Assembly (NCBI GenBank): GCA_003251535.1
Contig: QKFD01000109.1
Span: 30,058-94,057, forward strand
Reading direction: 5' to 3'
Length of the DNA stretch: 64,000 bases
Source: Chromatiales bacterium
GTDB lineage: Bacteria; Pseudomonadota; Gammaproteobacteria; Thiohalomonadales; Thiohalomonadaceae
A program made the translations under genes and the position numbers. The notes beneath the pieces are model-generated. The model had not been told where the DNA came from. It did no database searches and was given only the letters and a program-made list of their open reading frames with translations. Below are positions 15,479-23,818 of the stretch, piece by piece. Position 1 is the first letter of the stretch, and each line of letters starts with the position of its first letter.

Positions 15479-18019
15479 TCATGGACCACACCCCGTCAAC
15501 TCGGAGGTGGGTGCTTGATTGTTCTCTTCCACCAACTCAGGGATCTCACCACCACTATCCAACCACACCATCAGCGGGGCGTCCCGGAAGGGTAGTTCGG
15601 TGTCTACGGCGAGTGTCGCGCGCAGTATCGCCTCGGGCTCCAGGGTCTCGTCTACCCGGGTAGTGGCCACCAGCCGATCACCATCGGCCTGATAGATGCC
15701 GTCACCATTGCTATCTAGGTAGAGATCCACGTTGAAGCCACGCTGGGTGGCCGCCTCACCGAGGTTGGCTATCGTAATGTTGAGGGTGCCACTAAAGCGG
15801 AAGGTCGCCGGATCACTGGTGGCACCAGAGCGGTCCACGCCGTAAGGGACGAGATCCGGGAAGCGACCCACCGCCTCCATGGTGATGTCACCGAGCAGCA
15901 CCGGCGGCAGGGCGTAGGGCACGACAAACTCTGTAGTAAAGGCGATGAAGCCGGAGCGGCGCACATCGAGCCGCCACACCCCGCCAGTCACCCCCTCCAG
16001 GGTAAAGTTGCCGTCGAGGTCAGCAATGGCACTTACCACGACCTCTCCCTGAATGGCCTCCACCACGGCACCGGGCACGGGCATCGCGCTGCCACTCTGC
16101 ACCACCCGGCCACTCACCTCGGTGGTAGGCAGCACATCCCCCTCGGCCAAGAGCGTGATGGGAAGATAGTTTTCACGCCCGTCGAGTAGGGTGGCTGTGA
16201 GCAGCACCTCGCCGTATCCATCGGCCACTACGCTGATGGTGGTCTCGCCTGCGACAAGCCCCTCGAAGCGGTAGTGACCCGCCAGATCGGTCTGGACCGT
16301 AGCGTCGTTAACCCCTCCGAGTACGATGGCGGCACCGTTGATGGGATCACCCGTGGCCGCATCGACCACTGTTCCCTGGAGCACAACGCCGCTGGCTGTG
16401 ATGGGCGTTAGAACTGGCGAGAAGGTGTAGCTCTGGCCGGCAACCATCTCCAGCGTGACCTGTAGTTCCAAATAGCCCGCGTACGTCACCGTGATGGTGG
16501 TAGCACCTTCGTTCAGACTACTGAGGCTATACGCGCCGCTACTGCTAGTGGTCGCGGTTTTACTATTGGCACCGGAGAGTGCTACCTGAACCCCAGCGAT
16601 GGGATCCCCCGTAATGGCATCGGTAATAGTGCCGTGCAGTGAAGGCCAACCGGCGTAGGTGAGCTGGGGTGAGAAGACCACGATCCCACCGGCGGTCACC
16701 TCTGCCGTGGCGCTGACGGTGGTATATCCGCTGCGACTGGCGCTCAGTGTCACCGTGCCGGGCGGCACATCGTTAATCTGATACTCACCGTTACTGTTGG
16801 TGGTGGTTGTCAGGCCGTTGGCCTTGATGGTGACTGAAGCCAACGCGGCCCCGGTGCTCGCCTGGGTAACGCGCCCACGAATGGTGCCAGTGGTATGGGT
16901 GATCGCCTGTGCCAAGGCAATATCTCCCAGATCCACCTGCGCCCCACTAGTCAATCCCACTGGGCTGCTGAAACTGCCGTATCCCTCCACGGTTAAAGAG
17001 AGGAGGTAAGCGCCCGCATCCAAGCCCGAGAAGAAGAACTGACCATTGGTATCGGTGGTCACCGTAGCGGCGGCAGTACCACTGAGTACCACCGCGACAC
17101 CAGAGAGCGGGGCCCCACTATCGGCATCTACCACTCGCCCTCGGATGACGCCAAGGTCAGGGTTGGGAATGATGCTGCCAGGATCGGTAGGATTAGACTC
17201 GATTTTGGAGTCATGGATGGCGCGCAGCGCCAGCGCGGTGGCATAGACATCACCACCCCAGCTACCGTCCGCCTGCTGCGCCGCCTGGAGTGCCTCGATG
17301 CCGTCAACCACTGGCGCCAAGGTGGGCAACAGTGGCAACACCGCCTCCAATGCCAAGGCAGTTAACGGCACCTCCTGCCACTGACCATCGGCCTGGCGCT
17401 GCGCCAATAGCAGTGTCTTGGCCCGCTCCAACGGCTCGGTGATGGCATAACGGTGACGGAAATACCAGAGGGCGTGCAGGGCGCGAGCTGTGGTGTAAGG
17501 GTGATCCACCTGCACCCCAAGCGGCCAACCACCGGCGGCACTCTGCTGGGCCAGCAGATACTGCATGGCGGCAACCGCCTCCGGCTCTCCTGTCAGATCC
17601 GCCATCCCCAAGGCATTGAGGGCAATCGCCGTATCCCAGGAGGTACTCCCAAATCCCGGCAGAGCCCCGAAACCCCCATCGCGGTTCTGGTGGGCCAGCA
17701 ACGCATCTGCATCGCCGGCCAGTGCTATACCGTGGAGCGCGCTGACGGTGACACGCCGCGCTAGGGACTCTGTAGTCTCTGGCGCGGTCTCAGCCAACCA
17801 GGCGAGTCCCGAGTCCACCGCTGCCGGCGTCTCACCCAGCACGGCCAAGGTATGCAGCGCCTCGGTGGTGGCTTGATAGGCCGTAGCAGTATCGCCCGCC
17901 GAGAGAATTGTTCCGGCAGGTTGGGCGCTGTCCGCCAGATAGCGAGAGTCCACCGCTTGGGCGGAACCCCACACCAGCAGCGCCAGCAATGTGGTAGTCA
18001 GGATGCGAAACAGCGACAT
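15479..18019 (-). CDS. large exported protein: alpha/alpha toroid, carboxypeptidase-regulatory repeats, CARDB
   Basis: ATG 18019 has AGAGGG 7 bp upstream and opens a signal peptide (LTTTLLALLVWGSAQA); the 846-residue product ends at 15479. Residues about 25-285 hold repeats like those of squalene cyclase/prenyltransferase toroids: GGFGALPGFGSTSWDTAIAL, GGWPLGVQVDHPYTTARALH and GSWGGDVYATALALRAIHD. About 290-740 contains at least five CarboxypepD_reg-type sandwiches, each with a G-x-V-x-D-A-x-T/S-G-x-P/A-L core (IRGRVVDADSGAPLSGVAVV). A CARDB domain with LYLDSNGDGIYQADGDRLVA and EIPELVEENNQA ends the protein. No DXDD or thioester motif is visible, so the toroid is probably a binding scaffold. 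It is paired with the CARDB protein downstream. Confidence 0.78.
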   Translation of the reverse strand: MSLFRILTTTLLALLVWGSAQAVDSRYLADSAQPAGTILSAGDTATAYQATTEALHTLAVLGETPAAVDSGLAWLAETAPETTESLARRVTVSALHGIALAGDADALLAHQNRDGGFGALPGFGSTSWDTAIALNALGMADLTGEPEAVAAMQYLLAQQSAAGGWPLGVQVDHPYTTARALHALWYFRHRYAITEPLERAKTLLLAQRQADGQWQEVPLTALALEAVLPLLPTLAPVVDGIEALQAAQQADGSWGGDVYATALALRAIHDSKIESNPTDPGSIIPNPDLGVIRGRVVDADSGAPLSGVAVVLSGTAAATVTTDTNGQFFFSGLDAGAYLLSLTVEGYGSFSSPVGLTSGAQVDLGDIALAQAITHTTGTIRGRVTQASTGAALASVTIKANGLTTTTNSNGEYQINDVPPGTVTLSASRSGYTTVSATAEVTAGGIVVFSPQLTYAGWPSLHGTITDAITGDPIAGVQVALSGANSKTATTSSSGAYSLSSLNEGATTITVTYAGYLELQVTLEMVAGQSYTFSPVLTPITASGVVLQGTVVDAATGDPINGAAIVLGGVNDATVQTDLAGHYRFEGLVAGETTISVVADGYGEVLLTATLLDGRENYLPITLLAEGDVLPTTEVSGRVVQSGSAMPVPGAVVEAIQGEVVVSAIADLDGNFTLEGVTGGVWRLDVRRSGFIAFTTEFVVPYALPPVLLGDITMEAVGRFPDLVPYGVDRSGATSDPATFRFSGTLNITIANLGEAATQRGFNVDLYLDSNGDGIYQADGDRLVATTRVDETLEPEAILRATLAVDTELPFRDAPLMVWLDSGGEIPELVEENNQAPTSELTGCGP

Positions 18020-18314
18020 GACAAGCCCTCTGAGGCGCGTTGGATTGAGATCTGCAACCGACAGCAGTGTCGGCCTCGGATCCCATCGTTCGCGAGGATC
18101 CCGGTGGTAATCAAATAGAGACGGTAAGAGGAGAGGGGGGACTGCAAAAGACCCAGAAGCAGAGGCCGCATGACGACGCATACGACACCGACGATGTCGG
18201 TTGCAACCGTATCCATCTATTCCACTCAAGGGGTTCGGCAAGCTTCGGGCGACCCGCCCATTCCATCTTCACCGCGGTCGCATTTATACCCTTAAGGAGA
18301 TTAAGCATTCAATC

Positions 18315-18342
18315 TGGCCCCAATTATTAAAAAATGGGGCCA
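18315..18342. promoter_or_regulatory. hairpin with an A/T-rich loop
   Basis: TGGCCCCA (18315-18322) and TGGGGCCA (18335-18342) form a perfect 8-bp stem around the 12-base loop ATTATTAAAAAA. It lies about 300 bp before the exported-protein start. Neither side has a T-run after the stem, so an operator or RNA structure is as likely as a terminator. Confidence 0.4.
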
Positions 18343-18963
18343 CAACAACCGTATGCGGTACCGTCTCACTCAGAAGCAGATCATAGTTTTACTCTCCCCT
18401 TCAGCGGCCCCCCCAGGGCCCACCCATCACCGGGCCAATAACACCTATATAATCAATGCCTCCTCTTGCCCTTCAAAATCCTATGCCACCCCCTCTCACG
18501 CACGCCTGACGCCCCCTCGTGGAGCTCACGCCGCAGCCCAATGCGTGGGCGGGGAGAGATCCTCAGCAGATCGCATCACAGAATGCACACCCCGATAGGG
18601 ACCCTGAATCCTGGGAGCAAGAGGGAGAATGAAACCTCAGTCACTCAATATGGACACCACAAAATAGCCAAACCAATAAATCCCCTCACGGGCAGCTGTA
18701 GCACCACCACACCACCGCACCATTTCATTTTGAAAGGCATCCCCTTTACTTCCTCCAACGCGCTCATGACATGATCCCTCCACCACGCGCCAGCCTCCAT
18801 GGGCACGCCCGTATGGGCCAAGCGCTATAGCGCGTTGACGCCGCTTGTCCCCCCGCGCCTGCCCCGGCATGGCTCGCTCGGTGCGCAATATCTGTGGCGA
18901 GACCGTCGCGTAGAGGCTCGATGCCCATCCCTCTCGCCATAGTGGTCTCCTAGGTACACTCAC

Positions 18964-18999
18964 CCCCGCTAACTGTTCCCACAGGAACAGTTAGCGGGG
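18964..18999. promoter_or_regulatory. perfect 16-bp inverted repeat with 4-base loop
   Basis: CCCCGCTAACTGTTCC (18964-18979) is followed after CACA by its exact reverse complement GGAACAGTTAGCGGGG (18984-18999). This is one of the two longest perfect dyads noted in the window and lies 117 bp before the cassette start at 19117. No T-run follows, which argues against a classic terminator; an operator, RNA processing hairpin or end of a small RNA are alternatives. Confidence 0.6.
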
Positions 19000-19116
19000 C
19001 CAACGCCCCCTCTCCCGCAGGCCCAAGCGAGTCCCCACCGGCATCACAGCAAGCTGGCCCACTGCTTGCGTAATCTCCTTGCCGCTATAACGCCCATGCC
19101 GGCTAGGAGTAGATCC

Positions 19117-20184
19117 ATGACCGACCCCCGTATCCATCTCAGCGCCGTGAGCCAACTCAGCCCAGCGCAGGCGCCGCCCCCGGCCGATCTCGGCCGACTC
19201 GATCTGCTGGGCCGAATGCCGATCCCTCTGCGGCGGCCATTCAAGGTAGGACTCGATCGGGTGGTGGAGCAGCAGCGGGCAACCCAGGGCCAAGAGCTGG
19301 CGTGCTGTTTTCTCAGCGGTGGTGAGTGGTATCGACCATTTGACGGGCTGCTGCGCGCCGACCGTTGCCGTGAGTTGCCCGGGATGGTGGTGACCCCGTT
19401 CTACCACGACATCCTCGCCCCCTCGCTACTGCGCCACTACACCCCTGAGAGGCGGCGGCCCACGCCGCCGCTCCCCATGGCGTGTGCCGCTGCGGGGTTG
19501 ATCGATCCGTTGGGGGCGTTTCAGACCTTTGCGGTGATCCCGTTCCTCTTCTTGGTGGATGAGAGCCGGCTAGGGGGCCGACCGGCGCCACGGACCTGGG
19601 CCGATCTACTGGAGCCACAGTGGGCCGACGATATCGTCTTTGGCGGCTGGCGCCCCAACGAACAGGTGCCCTACCAGGACTACAACGACTTCCTGCTGCT
19701 GTCGCTGTACCACGAGTTTGGCGCGGCGGGGCTCGCCGCCTTCGCCCGGAATGTCCGCCATCTGCAACACAACATCCGCACCGCCACCCAGGCCGGATCC
19801 AACAGCCGCAGTGTCGGCGCCATCGCCGTACTGCCGTGGCTCCAGGCCGAGCTGGCGCCCCGTCGCCACCGGCTGCGGGTGGTCTGGCCGGCGGATGGTG
19901 CCCTCGCCATGCCCATCGGCTATCTGCTCCAGCCGGCGGCGGAGGAGCGCCTGGCCCCCCTGGTCGATTACCTCACCGGCAGCGCCCTGGGCGGCATCCT
20001 CGCCCGTAACTGCTACCCGCCCATCAACCCCGCGGTGAGCGGTGCCTTCCCCAGCGGGGTCCGTCTCAAATGGCCCGGTTGGGAGTACGCCCGCAGCCAC
20101 GACCTCAAGGCGGAGGGGGCCCGCGCCGCGCAGATATTTTTCCGCCACTGGTATGGCGAACAGGAGGCTCGGGTATGCAGCTGA
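19117..20184 (+). CDS. ABC substrate-binding-protein-like protein without a signal peptide
   Basis: ATG 19117 follows TAGGAG by 7 bases; the product is 355 residues. An upstream start at 19066 is open but has no ribosome site. Sequence in the middle (AFQTFAVIPFLFLVDESRLG, WADLLEPQWADDIVFGGWRP) and the C-terminal part (GALAMPIGYLLQPAAEERLA) follow the type 2 (iron/thiamine class) periplasmic binding proteins, where the W-x-D-L-L-x-P-x-W/Y hinge is diagnostic. No hydrophobic N-terminus exists with either start, so it should be cytoplasmic, which is odd for this fold. It has a cysteine pair near CACCFLSGGE. It overlaps the GTPase gene by 10 bp and heads a five-gene cassette. The ligand is unknown. 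Confidence 0.72.
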   Translation: MTDPRIHLSAVSQLSPAQAPPPADLGRLDLLGRMPIPLRRPFKVGLDRVVEQQRATQGQELACCFLSGGEWYRPFDGLLRADRCRELPGMVVTPFYHDILAPSLLRHYTPERRRPTPPLPMACAAAGLIDPLGAFQTFAVIPFLFLVDESRLGGRPAPRTWADLLEPQWADDIVFGGWRPNEQVPYQDYNDFLLLSLYHEFGAAGLAAFARNVRHLQHNIRTATQAGSNSRSVGAIAVLPWLQAELAPRRHRLRVVWPADGALAMPIGYLLQPAAEERLAPLVDYLTGSALGGILARNCYPPINPAVSGAFPSGVRLKWPGWEYARSHDLKAEGARAAQIFFRHWYGEQEARVCS

Positions 20185-20885
20185 TCACGGTTGCCGGTTC
20201 GCCCTCGGTGGGCAAGACCTCCGTCATCCTGCGTAGCTGCGAACAGCTAATGCGATCAGGACTCCGAGTGGGGATTGCCAAGTTCGACTCCCTCTCCACC
20301 AGTGATGACCAGCTCTACCGCCAACGGGGGATCCCTGTGGTCACCGGACTGGCGGGCTCGCTCTGTCCCGATCACTACTTCGTCTCTAACGTCGAGGAGT
20401 GCCTGGCCTGGGGGCGCCGTCAGGGGTTGGATCTCTTGATCAGCGAGAGCGCCGGCCTGTGCAACCGCTGCTCACCCCACATCGAAGGGGTCCTGGCGGT
20501 CTGTGTGGTGGATGCCCTTGCCGGGGTCCATACGCCCAAAAAGATCGGCCCGATGCTGCGGTTGGCCGATCTGGTGGTCATCACCAAAGGCGATATCGTC
20601 TCCCAGGTGGAGCGGGAGGTGTTTGCCTACCACGTGCGGCTGGCCAATCCGGCGGCGCGGGCGCTGTTCTGTAACGGCATCACCGGCCAGGGGGCACTGG
20701 AGCTGGCGGCGACCCTACGGGCGGCACCGGCCACGCCGCAGCTGGAGGGGGTACGGCTCCGCTTTCCCATGCCCGCCGCGGTCTGCCCTTACTGCGTGGG
20801 CGAGACCGCCATTGGTGAGACCCACCAGCGGGGCAATGTGAAGAAGATGCGCTTTGCCGATCTGGCGACGGCGGAGGCGCCATGA
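20175..20885 (+). CDS. HypB/UreG-like SIMIBI GTPase with cysteine pairs
   Basis: ATG 20175, preceded by CAGGAGG, gives 236 residues. Walker A is GSPSVGKTS at 8-16. The segment DLLISESAGLCNRCSPHIEG parallels the E-N-x-G-x-L-x-C-P region of HypB, and the G4-like motif is VVITKGD. Extra cysteines occur in CNRC, and in CPYC near residue 207, a likely metal site. HypB, UreG and related G3E proteins use GTP to insert or deliver a metal (Ni, Co, Zn) to an enzyme. By analogy this would be a metallochaperone, but its client is not evident. It shares ATGA with the ABC ATPase gene downstream, so the two are translationally coupled. Confidence 0.82.
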   Translation: MQLITVAGSPSVGKTSVILRSCEQLMRSGLRVGIAKFDSLSTSDDQLYRQRGIPVVTGLAGSLCPDHYFVSNVEECLAWGRRQGLDLLISESAGLCNRCSPHIEGVLAVCVVDALAGVHTPKKIGPMLRLADLVVITKGDIVSQVEREVFAYHVRLANPAARALFCNGITGQGALELAATLRAAPATPQLEGVRLRFPMPAAVCPYCVGETAIGETHQRGNVKKMRFADLATAEAP

Positions 20886-21892
20886 GCCGCTTCGCTACCA
20901 CCCCTATCCAGCAGCTGCTGCATAGCTACCCCTGTGTGGAGGAGTTCATCGCGGCCATCGGTCTGGCCACCCCGAGCGACGGCCGCCCGTTGCAGGAGTG
21001 GCTGACCCGCCTCTCGGATGAGGAGCTACTGGACGCCGGCATGGAGCGGGGCCAGATCCTCAACCATGTCGAGCGCCTCATCGCCGAAGTGGAGGCGATG
21101 GCGGATGGCGCCGCGGAGAAGGTGACCCACATCACTCTACTGGGCGGCCACGACAAGAGTGGTCGGCCGGAGGCGCTGGAGTTGACACTGCGGGCCGGTG
21201 AAGTGGTCTGCGTGGTCGGCCCCACCGGCTCCGGTAAGAGCCGGCTGCTGGCCGATATCGAGTGCCTGGCCCAAGGTGATACACCAACCGGCCGCCGGGT
21301 CCTCATCAATGGCGAGGTACCCAGTGATGAGCGCCGCTACGGCCTGGATCGCAAATTGGTGGCACAGCTATCGCAGAACATGAACTTTGTCGTGGATCTC
21401 TCGGTGCGGGAGTTCATCACCATGCACGCCCACTGCCGTCAGGTGGGAGATGCCGAGACCACGGCGGAGCAGGTGATCGCCTACGCCAACCGCCTCACCG
21501 GAGAGCAGTTCTCCCCCGAGGTCTCCGTCACCCAGCTCTCCGGCGGCCAGACCCGCGCCCTGATGATCGCCGACGCCGCCCTGCTCTCGGCCTCGCCGGT
21601 GGTACTCATCGATGAGATCGAGAACGCCGGGGTGGATCGCAAGCGGGCACTAGAGCTACTGGTGGGGGGCGAAAAGGTGGTGATCATCTCCACCCACGAC
21701 CCCCTACTGGCACTGCGGGGTGATCGACGCATCGTGATCCGCAACGGCGGGATCGCCGCCGTGCTGGAGACCAGCGCCGCCGAGCGATACAACTTGGCGC
21801 AGTTGGAGGCGGTGGATGCCGCGGTGATGACCATCCGCGATCAACTACGGCGGGGCCTGCGCATCGAGGAGGCGATCCGGTGGCCCACGTAA
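20882..21892 (+). CDS. orphan ABC-type ATPase with DUF1858-like N-terminal domain
   Basis: The 336-residue protein begins with an about 75-residue helical domain (QQLLHSYPCVEEFIAAIGLA, LSDEELLDAGMERGQI) resembling DUF1858. A complete ABC domain follows: Walker A GPTGSGKS 113-120, signature LSGGQ 219-223, Walker B VVLIDE 240-245 and switch His272. A Q-loop Gln is present in VAQLSQNMNF. The sequence replaces the usual Walker B partner with IDEIENAGVDRKRAL. No permease gene lies in the cassette, so this may be a soluble ABC ATPase acting on a protein complex. Coupling is tight: ATGA with the GTPase upstream and a 13-bp overlap with the nitroreductase downstream. Confidence 0.83.
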   Translation: MSRFATTPIQQLLHSYPCVEEFIAAIGLATPSDGRPLQEWLTRLSDEELLDAGMERGQILNHVERLIAEVEAMADGAAEKVTHITLLGGHDKSGRPEALELTLRAGEVVCVVGPTGSGKSRLLADIECLAQGDTPTGRRVLINGEVPSDERRYGLDRKLVAQLSQNMNFVVDLSVREFITMHAHCRQVGDAETTAEQVIAYANRLTGEQFSPEVSVTQLSGGQTRALMIADAALLSASPVVLIDEIENAGVDRKRALELLVGGEKVVIISTHDPLLALRGDRRIVIRNGGIAAVLETSAAERYNLAQLEAVDAAVMTIRDQLRRGLRIEEAIRWPT

Positions 21893-22446
21893 ACCAAGAG
21901 GCGTTGGCACTGCTACTCGGGCGCCGCTCTCACCACCGCCTGGGGCCACCCGCGCCGGATGATCAGCAGTTGCGGCAGATCTTCGCCGCCGCCCTGCGCG
22001 TACCTGACTTCGGCCACCTGCGCCCCTACCGCTTTCTGGTGGCGCGCGGCAGTGGTCTGGATCGACTGGGCGCGGCGATGCAGCGGGCGGCCATCGCCGC
22101 CGGCAAGGGCGAGGAGGTGATCGCCCGGGCAGCGCGGATGCCCCTACGGGCGCCGCTGGTGATCGTGGCGGTGGCGAGCCCCAAGGCCGATGCGGTGGTA
22201 CCGCAGTTTGACCAACAGCTCTGCGCCGGCGCCACCGTACTGACGATGCAGCTGGCAGCGCGGGCGCTAGGTTATAGCGGGATCTGGCGCTCGGGCTGGC
22301 TGATGTATGACCCAGGCTTTCAGCGAGAGCTGGGGCTGGCAGCGGAGGAGTCACTGGTGGGTCTGCTCTATCTGGGGACCCCTGACGAAAGCGATCAGGC
22401 GGCACCACCCACCGTGGACCCAAGCCCCCTCCTGACCTGGCTCTGA
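21880..22446 (+). CDS. YdjA-like nitroreductase-fold flavoprotein
   Basis: GTG 21880 overlaps the ATPase gene by 13 bp; the product is 188 residues, matching E. coli YdjA (about 183). Family positions are clear: LLLGRRSHHRLGPPAPDDQQ, RVPDFGHLRPYRFLV, MPLRAPLVIVAVA, LGYSGIWRSGWLMYDP and LVGLLYLGTP. YdjA proteins are dimeric FMN enzymes of uncertain substrate. Placement between an ABC ATPase and a GCS2 ligase suggests a redox step in a small-molecule or cofactor pathway, an inference from the cassette only. Confidence 0.88.
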   Translation: MAHVNQEALALLLGRRSHHRLGPPAPDDQQLRQIFAAALRVPDFGHLRPYRFLVARGSGLDRLGAAMQRAAIAAGKGEEVIARAARMPLRAPLVIVAVASPKADAVVPQFDQQLCAGATVLTMQLAARALGYSGIWRSGWLMYDPGFQRELGLAAEESLVGLLYLGTPDESDQAAPPTVDPSPLLTWL

Positions 22447-22458
22447 GCGAGGTTGACC

Positions 22459-23646
22459 ATGCACTGTGGGATCGAGTTTGAGTACCTGCTGATCGACCGC
22501 ACCGGCCCGACCGCCGGACGGATCCGCGACTTTAGTAATCTCCCCTTCACCACTATCCAGCCCCTCCTGGAGCGGCGCCCGGGGCGCGGCGATCCGGGGC
22601 TCGCCAGTGGCGATCTCGGGATCCGCAGCGGCTACTGGTATCTCGAAGGGGACGAACGCTTCCTACCCGATGGCCGCTTCCATACCCTGGCGGTGAAGGG
22701 GGTGGAGATCCGTACCCCGCCGGCCGAAGACGTGGCCCAAGCGGTGGCCCGGCTGCTGGCCATAGAGCAGCAGCTAAGCGACCAGCTCGCCCCCCACGGC
22801 CTGGGGTTGGGGATTGTCGGCTTCAATCCACTGCGCGCCATCTACCCCTTTGATCCCCCCTTGAACCCCTGGCAGCAGGCACTGCGGCAGGCCGATCGCG
22901 GCTACGATGGCAGCCACATCTCGACCCTCAGCTATGGGCCGGATATCAATCTCTCCCTGCCCGGTTGGACGGCGACCCACGCCCTGGCGGCGGCCCGCCG
23001 CCTCAACCGATACGCCCCCTACATCGTGCCCTTCAGCTTCCACAGCCCCTTTGCCGCCGGTGCCCTCTGGCCCGGCTACTCCCGCCGCAGCTATGAGCGG
23101 CCACGCTATCGGCCAGCGGTCAAACTCTATCTAGGGGCGGCGGAGCTGACGACGTGGGGCCCCCGCTCACAGCTGCTCTACCCCGCCCGGCTACCACGGG
23201 AGGAGGGGCGCATCGAGTTCAAGGCGTTTGATGCCCTCCCCTCCCCCCGTCTGCTGACCGCCCTCTGTCACCTGCTGGAGGGGATCTGTCTGGCCGACGA
23301 GCTAGCCGCCGCGGATGAGGCGTGCGATCTGCCGCTCTACCGACGCGCCGCCCTCACCGGCTTCGATGACCCGCATATCCACACAGGCGCCCGCGAGGTG
23401 CTGGCCTGCGCCAAGGGGGCGCTGCTGCGCCAGGGCGCCACCACCGCCGTGCGCGCCCTGGCCCCGCTGGAGCAGCTACTGGCGGAACGCCGCACACCGG
23501 CCCACAGCCTGCGCGAGCAGTATTGTGCCGGTGGCGCGATGTATCACGAGGGAGGCTTGGTGGCCGCCTATGAGCAGGAGCTGACCACCACGCGGCTACC
23601 ACCCAGCAGTAGCACACCGACTAGCCCCCTCCCCGCTCCGCCGTAA
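22459..23646 (+). CDS. GCS2-type carboxylate-amine ligase (glutamate-cysteine ligase-like)
   Basis: ATG 22459 (GCGAGG upstream; TTG 22453 is an alternative) gives 395 residues. HCGIEFEYLLIDRTG at the start is the G-x-E-x-E metal/ATP strand of glutamine-synthetase-fold ligases, GVEIRTPPAEDVAQA follows, and SHISTLSYGPDINLSLPG with RIEFKAFDALPSPRLLTAL complete the active-site scaffold. Members join glutamate (or another acid) to an amine or cysteine with ATP. Standard GshA activity is not assured because family specificity varies. It ends the cassette with a Pro/Ser/Thr-rich tail (LPPSSSTPTSPLPAPP). Together with the nitroreductase it suggests biosynthesis or modification of a thiol- or peptide-like ligand. 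Confidence 0.8.
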   Translation: MHCGIEFEYLLIDRTGPTAGRIRDFSNLPFTTIQPLLERRPGRGDPGLASGDLGIRSGYWYLEGDERFLPDGRFHTLAVKGVEIRTPPAEDVAQAVARLLAIEQQLSDQLAPHGLGLGIVGFNPLRAIYPFDPPLNPWQQALRQADRGYDGSHISTLSYGPDINLSLPGWTATHALAAARRLNRYAPYIVPFSFHSPFAAGALWPGYSRRSYERPRYRPAVKLYLGAAELTTWGPRSQLLYPARLPREEGRIEFKAFDALPSPRLLTALCHLLEGICLADELAAADEACDLPLYRRAALTGFDDPHIHTGAREVLACAKGALLRQGATTAVRALAPLEQLLAERRTPAHSLREQYCAGGAMYHEGGLVAAYEQELTTTRLPPSSSTPTSPLPAPP

Positions 23647-23818
23647 CCCCCTCTTGCCTTCCTCCTCCCCCCTGCCGATGGTGAGGGATCACCCGCGCAG
23701 CGACTCCCAAGGTGCGGTATCAGAGGGTAAGATGGCGCCCTGACCCAATCCACCGCCACCCCCTGGAGCGGCACTGCGATCCCCGGACAGCACCATGCCC
23801 CAGGTGAGGAGAGACGTG

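Larger units (their letters stand above)
18020..19116. other. about 1.1 kb without a convincing gene
   Basis: This divergent region separates the exported-protein operon (minus) from the five-gene cassette (plus). Short open frames exist on both strands, the longest a minus frame of 108 codons at 18637-18963, but none has a family match or a good ribosome site. Two hairpins (18315-18342 and 18964-18999) are the only marked structures. Part of it (18020-18330) probably holds the promoter and leader of the 18019 gene. The length is unusual for this compact genome and may hide a small RNA. Confidence 0.5.

Noticed and set aside
14628..15518. Open frame of 296 codons on the plus strand opposite the CARDB protein
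   Set aside because: The minus-strand gene has a signal peptide and coherent repeats; the plus frame has no family match or start signal.
18637..18963. Minus-strand open frame of 108 codons in the non-coding region
   Set aside because: Trp/Arg/Gly-rich translation, no ribosome site and no recognisable family; I treat it as chance.
19066..19116. Upstream start of the binding-protein-like gene that might supply a signal peptide
   Set aside because: The added residues are basic and short with no hydrophobic core, and TAGGAG favours 19117.
23795..23818. Upstream ATG for the AlbA_2 protein
   Set aside because: The GAGGAG site lies after it and is correctly spaced for ATG 23819.
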